Assembly (NCBI GenBank): GCA_023268155.1
Contig: JALNKM010000010.1
Coordinates: 1 to 45,259 of the forward strand
Source: Candidatus Geocrenenecus huangii
GTDB taxonomy: Archaea > Thermoproteota > Nitrososphaeria_A > Caldarchaeales > Wolframiiraptoraceae
Length of the DNA: 45,259 nt
Direction: 5' to 3'
Each line of letters opens with the position of its first letter. Within the stretch, counting starts at the first letter, position 1. Of this stretch, positions 9,111 through 17,080 are shown one piece after another. The notes under the pieces were generated by a model that did no database searches, was not told the DNA's origin, and saw only the letters and a list, made by a program, of their open reading frames with translations. The position numbers were made by a program, and so were the translations under genes.

Positions 9111-9779
9111 TTATTCAATTACTTGGAGGATCTCTTTAAAACTATTTATTAAGTAGTCAGGGTTTGCTGATTCTAGTAGCTCTCTGGCATGGGCTCCGCC
9201 AACCAACGCTATAGCTCTAACTCCTGCATTTTTTGCAGCAATAATGTCGTATACTGTATCACCTACATGGATAGCTTCTCCGGCTTTTACACCTAATTTC
9301 TCAATTGTCTTCAATATAATTTGACTATTAGGCTTCAGGTCAAAGACGTCATCTCTTGTAACTACAGTATCGAAAAATCCTTCTATCGAAGTATTCTTTA
9401 AAGATAATCGGGTACTCATCCTACTGTTATTCGTAGCTATCGCGAGCTTGATGTTCCGTCTCTTCAATTCTTCTAGAACCTCTATGACGTCTTCTCGAAG
9501 CTCTGCTACTTCTGCGGCCATCATCTCATACGGTTCAAACACCTCACTCATTATCTTGAATGCAGCCATCCTCTCTTCCCCACTCATTTCTTCCAATATA
9601 GAGGCGATAGGAGAATCAGGCGAAAACTCTACAACATTATTAAGCCTCTCTCTTAAATTACGTAAGAATTCTTCTTTAGCTTCGCGGAGCTTAAGTTTAT
9701 GGACTATCAGGGTACCATCTAGATCGAAAATTACAGCTCGAATATTCATCTTCCTTGATAAAGAAGGTGACTTCCACAC
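9111..9779 (-). CDS. HAD-superfamily phosphatase (phosphoglycolate phosphatase-like)
   Basis: Of 222 residues, the HAD motifs are motif I FDLDGTL (nucleophile Asp), motif II IATNN, a lysine in LKPNSQ (motif III) and motif IV HVGDTVYD. A helical cap lies between motifs I and II (about residues 30-100), so this is a subfamily I enzyme. It should hydrolyse a small phosphomonoester, with the true substrate unknown. The first ten residues precede the conserved MNIRAVIFD, so the real start may be the internal ATG at 9749. It lies 36 bp downstream of the carbamate kinase gene's stop-to-start gap on the same strand and could be co-transcribed with it. Confidence 0.85.
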   Translation of the reverse strand: MWKSPSLSRKMNIRAVIFDLDGTLIVHKLKLREAKEEFLRNLRERLNNVVEFSPDSPIASILEEMSGEERMAAFKIMSEVFEPYEMMAAEVAELREDVIEVLEELKRRNIKLAIATNNSRMSTRLSLKNTSIEGFFDTVVTRDDVFDLKPNSQIILKTIEKLGVKAGEAIHVGDTVYDIIAAKNAGVRAIALVGGAHARELLESANPDYLINSFKEILQVIE

Positions 9780-9814
9780 TAAATATGTTTGCCGGCTCAG
9801 TTATTGATCTTCTC

Positions 9815-10777
9815 TTAAGGATATATGTGCGTTCCACTCTTTCCTGAAATTGCTTCCATCAACTGGGTGAGTTCAGCGATAATTGCTTCCCCTCCACCCG
9901 CCTCTATAAACCTTATAGCTGCTTTGACTTTTGGCCCCATGCTTCCAGGAGGGAAGTAGCCTTCATTGTATAGTTTCTTCAATTCTTCGACTTTTATCTT
10001 TGAGATCTTCTTCTGGGTTTGCTTCCCGTAATCAACGTATACTGCATCTACGTCTGTTAAAATTATGAATTTTCCCGCACCTAGAAATGTTGCGAGTCTT
10101 TCTCCAGCTAAGTCTTTATCTATTACCGCTTCAACACCTTTAAGTTTGCCATCTTCCTCTATTACCGGTATACCTCCTCCTCCGCTCGCGATTACCACGG
10201 ACCCTGACTTTACTAGTGATTTAATCGCTGTTCCCTCAACGATGTATTTTGGGTCAGGTGATGGTACAACCCTTCTCCACCCACCTCTTGCTTTATCTTC
10301 TTTGAATATGTATTCCGGATGAATCTTCTTTAGTTTTTCCACTTCTTCTAGACTATAGAATGGCCCGACTGGTTTACTAGGATTCGTGAAGTCGGGATCG
10401 TTCTTGTCTACTACAACTCTTGTAACAATTGTAACTACATTCTTCTCTATACCTCTACTACGTAACTCATTGGTTAATGCTTGCTGTATTATGTATCCTA
10501 TGAATCCCTGGGTTTCAGCTCCACATACATCCATAGGGAACGCTGGAATATTGTATAATTTTTCACCTGCATCATGCCTGAGTATAGTTGCTCCAACTTG
10601 GGGACCGTTACCGTGCGTTATTACAATCTCATATCCAGCCTCAATTATATCCGTTAAGATTTTACATGTTTGCTTGACATTTTCGTACTGTTCATCAAAA
10701 GTCCCTCTCTGACCTCTTCTTAACAGAGCGTTTCCACCGAGAGCGATAACCATCAAGTTTCTATTTCTTTCTATCAT
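9815..10777 (-). CDS. arcC: Carbamate kinase
   Basis: The 320-residue protein shows the carbamate kinase set of motifs: [15 protein letters not shown] at the N terminus, [19 protein letters not shown], a catalytic-lysine segment [20 protein letters not shown] and a C-terminal [10 protein letters not shown]. The enzyme interconverts ATP plus carbamate with ADP plus carbamoyl phosphate, in archaea either for ATP formation in fermentative nitrogen catabolism or for carbamoyl phosphate supply. The start could also be the internal ATG before VIALGG. A divergent or regulated promoter is not obvious in the 259 bp to its right. Nearby is an importer of the nucleoside type, which hints at a catabolic setting. 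Confidence 0.95.
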   Translation of the reverse strand: MIERNRNLMVIALGGNALLRRGQRGTFDEQYENVKQTCKILTDIIEAGYEIVITHGNGPQVGATILRHDAGEKLYNIPAFPMDVCGAETQGFIGYIIQQALTNELRSRGIEKNVVTIVTRVVVDKNDPDFTNPSKPVGPFYSLEEVEKLKKIHPEYIFKEDKARGGWRRVVPSPDPKYIVEGTAIKSLVKSGSVVIASGGGGIPVIEEDGKLKGVEAVIDKDLAGERLATFLGAGKFIILTDVDAVYVDYGKQTQKKISKIKVEELKKLYNEGYFPPGSMGPKVKAAIRFIEAGGGEAIIAELTQLMEAISGKSGTHIYP

Positions 10778-11036
10778 ATTATTTGGCGTTGAACCCTTTA
10801 CTAAAAAACCTTCTTACAACATCATATTCTACTAGCAAGATATTTTATAGTAAAGAGCTACGAAAAGGATCCTTGGTCACTAAAGAAGCCCTGCTAAAAA
10901 TTCTATCAATCGTGAGCTAAAAAGATTCAGAATTTTCGAAATTCTTAATAAAGAATATAGAGATCTCGCGGTCCAGGAAATTAGGATGACTCTAATATTT
11001 AAAGCAATTATTCTAGATTTCATTCTTGGGGTTGCT

Positions 11037-12017
11037 TTATTCTTCTCTCGCGTATGGTATTCCTAGAGATGCTGGAGCCCCTATCCTCTTCTTTATGCTC
11101 TCGGTTGAGATAATTATTAATGTCATAATTGTCAGTATGTATGGAAGCATTGCTAAGAAGTACGGACTTTGGGCACCTAGACCAAATAACTGTAATCTAT
11201 ACTGGAATGTTTCAACTCCTCCAAATAGGTATGCTCCTAGGATTGCTCTCATCGGGCTCCACGTAGCTAGTATAACGAGGGCGAGAGCTATGAATCCTCT
11301 CCCAGCTGTTACTCCTTCTCTCCAGAATGGGTGGAATCCTATGAAGAAGTAAGCTCCTGCTAGGCTGGCGAAGACCCCGCTCAAGATCACTGTCATTCTC
11401 CTAACCATGTAGACATTTACTCCGAGTGAGTCGGCCATAGAGGGGTTCTCTCCAACAGACCTTATGGTTAAGCCTATCCTCGTCTTAAACAGGATAAACC
11501 ACATAGCTATGGATAGAATGAATGAAAAATACACTAGCAGGTTATGGCTGAAGAACATCTTACCTATTACAGGAATATTTGAAAGCAATGGTATCTGGAT
11601 TTCAGGAAGCTTCTGAGCCTGCTGGATCAATAGTACTTCCTCTGGTAAAGAAGGGTTCAGCCTTAATAACAAATTCTTCCTGACCTCGGGAAATGTGAAG
11701 AATCCACTTAAACCTGCTCCCAGCATTGTCATAGCTAAGCCTACTACGACTTGGTTTAACTTCATGTCAACTACTAGAATAGAGAGGATTAATCCCATTA
11801 ATGCGCCTACTATGATAGACGTAAGTATCGCTGATAGATGACCGTACGCTAACGTGAACATAAATGACGTCGCTGCACCCATCAACATCATTCCTTCAAG
11901 ACCGAGGTTCAAAACCCCTGAGCGTTCAGCATAGATCTCGCCTAAAGAAGCTAGGAGATAGACGGTTCCCATCTGGACAGTTAATTGGAGAACTTGCTCG
12001 ATCCATTCAATACTCAT
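11037..12017 (-). CDS. BMP-type ABC importer, permease 2
   Basis: The 326-residue integral membrane protein has about eight to nine spans and the hallmark N-terminal segment ERSGVLNLGLEGMMLMGA. Later comes the cytoplasmic coupling segment TRIGLTIRSVGENPSMADSL, in which GxNP-x-x-A is the branched-chain/ribose-type permease EAA-like motif. It pairs with the permease encoded immediately upstream (4-bp overlap), like the YufQ/NupQ-type permease of bacterial nucleoside importers. It is the last gene of the importer operon. Confidence 0.9.
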   Translation of the reverse strand: MSIEWIEQVLQLTVQMGTVYLLASLGEIYAERSGVLNLGLEGMMLMGAATSFMFTLAYGHLSAILTSIIVGALMGLILSILVVDMKLNQVVVGLAMTMLGAGLSGFFTFPEVRKNLLLRLNPSLPEEVLLIQQAQKLPEIQIPLLSNIPVIGKMFFSHNLLVYFSFILSIAMWFILFKTRIGLTIRSVGENPSMADSLGVNVYMVRRMTVILSGVFASLAGAYFFIGFHPFWREGVTAGRGFIALALVILATWSPMRAILGAYLFGGVETFQYRLQLFGLGAQSPYFLAMLPYILTIMTLIIISTESIKKRIGAPASLGIPYAREE

Positions 12018-13117
12018 CTGACCACCTCTCGAGTTATTGTTATCTTATATCTTTTCAAGAATTCTCCCACTACGATGAAAAGGAAGATTAATGCTTGGTG
12101 CATTTCTACTGCTGCTCCAGGGATCTTCAATGTCGCTTGTAGAATGTCTCCTGCAACAAATATTCCTCCAAAGAATATACTTACAGGTACTACTAGCCAT
12201 GGATTTAAAGCTGAGAGCAAGATCACGATTATAGCCGTGTATCCGTAGCCAGGTGAAGCCCTCGGTCTCAGTCTCCCGATTATACCGCTTACGATTGCTA
12301 AGCCGCCTAAGCCCGCTATTCCTCCAGATAAGATTCCGCCTAGAGTAATAACCTTCGTGATCCTTATCCCGGCGTATCTCGCTATATCTATGCCTTCACC
12401 GACAATCTTAAGCTCAAACCCTAGCTTAGTATATCTCAAGATAACTACTGCTAAAGCGACAGCTATGCATAAAAGTAATAATCCACTATAAGCAAATTCT
12501 CCGAATATCATGGTTAACTTAGCGTATTCTGGGAAAGGTATAGATAGGGGAAACCCATATCCTTTTGGATCTCTCCATGGACCATATATCAAGAAGTCCA
12601 CAAAATACATTGCGACATAGTTCATCATCAAGGTTGTAAGTATTTCGTTTACCCTCATTTTCGCTTTTAGGAATGCGGGTAGACCGCACCATAAACCTCC
12701 TGTAACAAAGGATGCTAAAATCATTAATAGTAGTACAAGGTAATCTGGGATCAAATCATAGTATGCGTGGAGCAGTACTATTCCAGTTGAAGCGAACATG
12801 CCCATATACATCTGGCCTTCTGCTCCAATGTTCCAGAAATTCATCCTGAAAGCGATACTGAGCCCTAGAGCAGCTAACCCTATAGGTATAGCTCTTTCAA
12901 GCGCTTTTAAGAGTAGTGTGGGAGATGTATAGACTCCCACCATGTAGGAGTATACGTCTAGCGGGTTCAAGCCTATCATGGCGAAGAATATGCCTGACAC
13001 CCCGAATGCGAGAACCAACGTGGAAAAAGTTGTCAGTATTGATAGCTTACGGCTGATGTGTAATCTTCTCTTTATCTTAACGCTATGGGGCATGATAATA
13101 GTTTTAGCCAATTTCAA
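12014..13117 (-). CDS. BMP-type ABC importer, permease 1
   Basis: This 367-residue membrane permease has the segment MNFWNIGAEGQMYMG and the cytoplasmic motif FELKIVGEGIDIARYAGI, characteristic of the COG4603 (NupP-like) permease subunit. About nine to ten spans are visible. It lies 8 bp after the ATPase gene and overlaps the second permease gene by 4 bp, so the two permeases probably form a heterodimeric channel through which the ATPase pumps nucleoside-like solutes inward. Confidence 0.9.
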   Translation of the reverse strand: MKLAKTIIMPHSVKIKRRLHISRKLSILTTFSTLVLAFGVSGIFFAMIGLNPLDVYSYMVGVYTSPTLLLKALERAIPIGLAALGLSIAFRMNFWNIGAEGQMYMGMFASTGIVLLHAYYDLIPDYLVLLLMILASFVTGGLWCGLPAFLKAKMRVNEILTTLMMNYVAMYFVDFLIYGPWRDPKGYGFPLSIPFPEYAKLTMIFGEFAYSGLLLLCIAVALAVVILRYTKLGFELKIVGEGIDIARYAGIRITKVITLGGILSGGIAGLGGLAIVSGIIGRLRPRASPGYGYTAIIVILLSALNPWLVVPVSIFFGGIFVAGDILQATLKIPGAAVEMHQALIFLFIVVGEFLKRYKITITREVVR

Positions 13118-13125
13118 CGTCTCCC

Positions 13126-14670
13126 CTACTTAAACGCTATCTCTACGCCAGCCATCATGAGGCCAATCTTGTCTATGTCTACTTCCCCTGGCCGAAAGAC
13201 TCTAACTATTTTTCCATCATGCATTACTGCGACCCTATCACTGATCATTAATGCTTCTTCTATATCTTCTGAAACGAAGAGTATCCCTGAACCCTTCCTA
13301 CTATACTCTATCAATGTTTTGTGTACGAATTCTGTCGCACCCACGTCGAGCCCCTTAGTTGGATAGGCTGCGACGATCAATCTCGGTATCTTTTCTCCGA
13401 TCAATCCCGACAATTCTCTAGCCAAAATTAGTCTTTGAAGATTTCCACCTGAAAGTGATCTAGCCTTAGCGTATGGGTTTTCAGGAACTATCTGGAATTC
13501 TCTGATTAATTCTTCAGCCTTGTTATAGATCTTCTTCCAGTTTACTATTACCCCGTTGGAGTAGGGCTTATACCTGTATGCTTTCATGAAGAGATTATCG
13601 AGGACGGTTAGGTTTGGAGCAATACCGTACCTTAAGGGTTCGGGAGGAATATACGCTATACCCAGCTCGATGATCTTTTCTGGACTACTGTTGATGATAT
13701 TTACACCATCAACAATTAATGAGCCTCCACTAGCTTTTCTCAATCCAGCTATTACTTCTACAAGTTCTTGTTGTCCATTACCGGTCACACCAATTATTCC
13801 AACTATCTCATTTTTCATTACTTTTAGATTTACATCTTTAAGTGCTAGCACTCCTTTATCATTGAAGGCTTTCAAGTTTTTTATCGTTATTGCTTCTCCA
13901 CTAGGCCTAGACTCCTTCTTCTCTATAGTGAATATTACTGGTCTACCAACCATGTACTGAGCAAGCTCAGACATATTTGTCTCACTAGTTTCTTTTGTCA
14001 CTAGTACTCTGCCTTTCCGCATCACCGTAACCCTGTCGCTGATAGCGAATACTTCGTCGAGTTTATGTGTAATGAATATTATCCCTTTTCCTTCTTTAGC
14101 CATTCTTCTAAGAGCCTGTAATAGTATCCTACATTCTTGAGGTGTGAGAACGGATGTAGGCTCATCGAGAATCAATATTTTCGCATCACGGTAGAGTATC
14201 TTCAACAGTTCTACCTGCTGTTTTTCACCCGCCGTAAGCTGCCAAACATAGGCATTAGGATTTATTCTCCAACCATATGATTCTGCAAGCTTCTTAATCT
14301 CTTCACCGATCTTCCTACTCTTTATTACGAGGCCTGACTTCTTTAAGCCAAGGATTATGTTCTCTAGTACTGTGTGGGAAGGTATAAGCTTGAAGTTTTG
14401 ATGAACCATCCCTATCCCAAGCGTTATCGCATCTTTTGGAGAATTTATCTCAACCTTTCTACCTTCAACGTATATCTCTCCAATATCCGGACGGTAGAGA
14501 CCGTAAAGAATATTCATTAGAGTAGTCTTGCCTGCTCCATTCTCCCCAAGTAGAGCATGTATCTCTCCCTTCCTAAGAGTAAAGGAGACATTATCGTTAG
14601 CAATTACTCCTGGAAAATGTTTTATGATCCCTCTAAGAGATACTAGCTCTTCCAAAAATCTTCTCCCCAA
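13126..14670 (-). CDS. BMP-type ABC importer, double ATP-binding protein
   Basis: The 514 residues hold two ABC cassettes. The first is canonical: Walker A GENGAGKTT, signature LTAGEKQQ (variant of LSGGQ) and Walker B ILILDEPTSVL. The second has a degenerate Walker A (GVTGNGQQE lacks the GKT lysine), with signature LSGGNLQR and a Walker B region LIVAAYPTKGLD that lacks the acidic pair. This is the RbsA/YufO-type architecture (COG3845), in which one site is catalytically weak. It is encoded between the substrate-binding protein and the two permeases. Confidence 0.93.
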   Translation of the reverse strand: MGRRFLEELVSLRGIIKHFPGVIANDNVSFTLRKGEIHALLGENGAGKTTLMNILYGLYRPDIGEIYVEGRKVEINSPKDAITLGIGMVHQNFKLIPSHTVLENIILGLKKSGLVIKSRKIGEEIKKLAESYGWRINPNAYVWQLTAGEKQQVELLKILYRDAKILILDEPTSVLTPQECRILLQALRRMAKEGKGIIFITHKLDEVFAISDRVTVMRKGRVLVTKETSETNMSELAQYMVGRPVIFTIEKKESRPSGEAITIKNLKAFNDKGVLALKDVNLKVMKNEIVGIIGVTGNGQQELVEVIAGLRKASGGSLIVDGVNIINSSPEKIIELGIAYIPPEPLRYGIAPNLTVLDNLFMKAYRYKPYSNGVIVNWKKIYNKAEELIREFQIVPENPYAKARSLSGGNLQRLILARELSGLIGEKIPRLIVAAYPTKGLDVGATEFVHKTLIEYSRKGSGILFVSEDIEEALMISDRVAVMHDGKIVRVFRPGEVDIDKIGLMMAGVEIAFK

Positions 14671-14736
14671 TTGATCAATGCTTATCAGTAAATAAAAAAG
14701 ATATGGAAGATATGTGGAAAGATTATCTCTTCTAGA

Positions 14737-16107
14737 TTACCTCGGTAAGGGTTCTTCTATATATTCTACGTGCCAATCCATGTTCCAAAGCGTATCATGA
14801 TCTGCTCTCTCACCATTCTTAATTCTGACTTCTCCATTCTGGTCTCTAATAGGCTCACCTAGATTTCCTTCAACGCTGAAGGGCTCGAAAATCAGTTCCT
14901 TCATTTCTTCATATTTTTTCTTTATCTCAAGCTGCCACTCACTTGGAATTACAGGGTTAAGTGGGGCCAGATATACTGTTCCCTCTGGTTTACCTGCAGT
15001 ACTCTTTTCTGGTGGTAGCCTCCATCTATATGGCATATAGTCCCCTATCCTTGTCCATATATCTGCTGTCTGCCAACTGTTTGTCGCAACCATTCTATAG
15101 AAATCAAGATATATGGGTCCCCAATTAGCTATCTGTCCTGTTAGATGTGCTGTCGGACCGTATTCTCTCATATCGCTGTAGTGGCTAAAGCTCCAAACCT
15201 TTCTTCCCTTCTTCTGATATTCTTCCGCAACCTGCAATACTGCTGGAGTGTCCTCCGTGAAGGCCAGTACATCGCAGTTCTTCTCCTCTACTAAAGCTAT
15301 TGCTGCTGACCGTGCCTTCTCTGGAGCAACCCACTCGAATATCCAGCTTACGTGGGCTTTTATATTCTTTCCCGTCCTTTTCTTGTAAGCATAGTTCGCT
15401 CCTAGAACGAACGCGTTAATATGTCTAACCACTTCCGGTATCGGGTACGCTCCAACATACCCGACAACGCCTGTCTCAGTTACTGCTCCAGCTGCTAAAC
15501 CATTCAGGTAGTACAACTGGTAGAACTCTGCAAAAGCTGCACTCATGTTTTCCGGAGCGTTTCCAGCAGCGCCACTTTTGTAACCACTTATATGAACAAA
15601 ATATCTATCAGGGTATTTTTGAGCTGCTTCCGCTGTAGGGTCCATGAAGCCGAAACTAGTCGTTATTATAAGTTCATACCCTTTTTCCACCAGGCTAGTA
15701 ATTGCTCCAGATACTTCTGCTTCAGGAACACTTTCTATATAGGTACTTTCAACTTGGTTGACTCCGAATCTTTCATCAGCCCATCTCCTACCACGATCAT
15801 GCCCGTACGACCAGCCATAATCACCTACAGGCCCTACATAGATATAGCCGACCCTCAATTTCCTAGCAACTGGAACCGAAGCAGTTGTAGTAACAGTCTT
15901 TGTAACTGGCTGTGTAATTGTGGTAGGCACACCCGGCTGAGTTTTTACGACTGTTGGAGCACTCGTTGAACCAGCTAGATATCCTGCGACTCCTCCTATT
16001 ACTCCTGCGGCTATTACCCCTCCTATAGCTGTAGCCTTCGTTACTCCTAGAAACTTCCTACGAGAAAACTTCTTGTTTAACACGTTACTATCTGTATTTC
16101 CATTCAT
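14737..16107 (-). CDS. BMP family substrate-binding protein with Tat-type signal
   Basis: The 456 residues start with a twin-arginine signal, SRRKFLG, followed by a hydrophobic Gly/Ala-rich segment (about 22-48) without a lipobox cysteine. A Thr/Pro-rich linker follows (about 50-80), as in other archaeal cell-surface binding proteins. The PnrA/BMP fold starts at RKLRVGYIYVGP and includes GDYGWSYGHDRGR, ITTSFGFMDPT and VVGYVGAYPIPEV. Family members bind nucleosides, and this is the first gene of the importer operon. Whether the N-terminal helix stays as an anchor cannot be decided. The protein extends beyond the usual 350-residue fold at both ends. Confidence 0.9.
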   Translation of the reverse strand: MNGNTDSNVLNKKFSRRKFLGVTKATAIGGVIAAGVIGGVAGYLAGSTSAPTVVKTQPGVPTTITQPVTKTVTTTASVPVARKLRVGYIYVGPVGDYGWSYGHDRGRRWADERFGVNQVESTYIESVPEAEVSGAITSLVEKGYELIITTSFGFMDPTAEAAQKYPDRYFVHISGYKSGAAGNAPENMSAAFAEFYQLYYLNGLAAGAVTETGVVGYVGAYPIPEVVRHINAFVLGANYAYKKRTGKNIKAHVSWIFEWVAPEKARSAAIALVEEKNCDVLAFTEDTPAVLQVAEEYQKKGRKVWSFSHYSDMREYGPTAHLTGQIANWGPIYLDFYRMVATNSWQTADIWTRIGDYMPYRWRLPPEKSTAGKPEGTVYLAPLNPVIPSEWQLEIKKKYEEMKELIFEPFSVEGNLGEPIRDQNGEVRIKNGERADHDTLWNMDWHVEYIEEPLPR

Positions 16108-16582
16108 ATTTATGTAAATGCCTAAGCGAATTCATATATTTTCATTACACGATCGAGTAAAGTTAGCATGAATAGGTTATTTTATAAAAGAAGGGAGAAA
16201 CATATGAAAAAAGACGACCAAGTATCCTCTATCCAGAAATCTCTAAACTATTAAGCTACCTGTTAAGCTTCCTTGGCCATCAAACAAGAATTCCCCAGAA
16301 CTTATTTTGTACCCCGATCCTTTGTTCACGTCTATCTATATTATTGCAATAACATTGCTACATCCCAATGATCAACGTTTACTATTCAGTAGATTGTAGC
16401 GGTCTAAGAGCTAGACATTGATCCTCTTTTTCCATATTATGCAATGAATTTTCGAGTCTGCGAGTTTCAAACTTATACATATATCGACCATAGGGACCCC
16501 ATTATTGTATAAAATGGGCAAAGTGGTTCTCATCCTTTAATTAAAATTCTAAAATATAAGATAGAACATTTATCTAAAGAAG
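16108..16582. other. Intergenic region between two outward-facing genes
   Basis: This AT-rich stretch of 475 bp separates the divergent importer operon and the GGCT-like gene, so promoters for both directions must lie here. A box TATAAAAG near 16184-16193 and a TTTAATTAAAATT block near 16537-16550 are candidate core elements. The latter lies about 33-46 nt before the start at 16583. I see no tRNA, C/D box RNA or ORF above 20 codons that is convincing. Confidence 0.4.
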
Positions 16583-17053
16583 ATGTCTTCGCCTGATGTT
16601 TGGTTTTTTGCATATGGTTGGGCTTTGGATAAGAGTTTGTTAAAGAAGGTTATAGGAGAAGTTGATGAACCGAAGAAAGCTGTTCTACGTGGTTATAGAC
16701 TTGTTTTTGATGTTTTCTCTCCAAGCTGGAGAGGGGGCGTAGCCAATATAGTAGAAGATGAAAATAATCTTGTTTATGGCGCCGTCTACAAGATTAATGT
16801 AGGCCAGCTCGAGAGACTAGATGAAGCTGTAGGAGTCCCAAGGATATTCTTTAGACGTAAGGTGGTCGTAGAGGTTGAGGGTATAGGGAGTGTCGAATCT
16901 GTAACCTACCTATCAACGTCTGGGAGGGGGAGATGGGTTAAACCTTCAGAACAATATGTTAGCGTACTGTTAAAAGGTTTAAAGCAATTAAGGTATGACG
17001 ATGATATTATTCAAAAAATAAAGAGGATGGCAACGGAGGGTCAAGTGGAATAG
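16583..17053 (+). CDS. Gamma-glutamylcyclotransferase-like (AIG2/GGCT fold) protein
   Basis: The 156-residue protein begins with WFFAYGWALDKSLL, a variant of the GGCT fold's substrate-binding loop (usually AYGSNL). It continues with LRGYRLVFDVFS and a segment GAVYKINVGQLERLD. In active GGCT enzymes an 'LDxxEG' motif supplies the catalytic glutamate; here the corresponding stretch reads LDEAVGVP, so the glutamate is shifted or lost. The fold assignment is fairly safe and the activity is doubtful. The gene is alone on the plus strand and converges on the methyltransferase/ATP-grasp gene. Confidence 0.75.
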   Translation: MSSPDVWFFAYGWALDKSLLKKVIGEVDEPKKAVLRGYRLVFDVFSPSWRGGVANIVEDENNLVYGAVYKINVGQLERLDEAVGVPRIFFRRKVVVEVEGIGSVESVTYLSTSGRGRWVKPSEQYVSVLLKGLKQLRYDDDIIQKIKRMATEGQVE

Positions 17054-17080
17054 AAAACTATGGTGAATCAACTTTACCGT

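Noticed and set aside
10778-11036. Possible small RNA or gene between the importer and carbamate kinase
   Set aside because: No stable hairpin, box motifs or open frame of note; I see nothing in it beyond AT-rich sequence.
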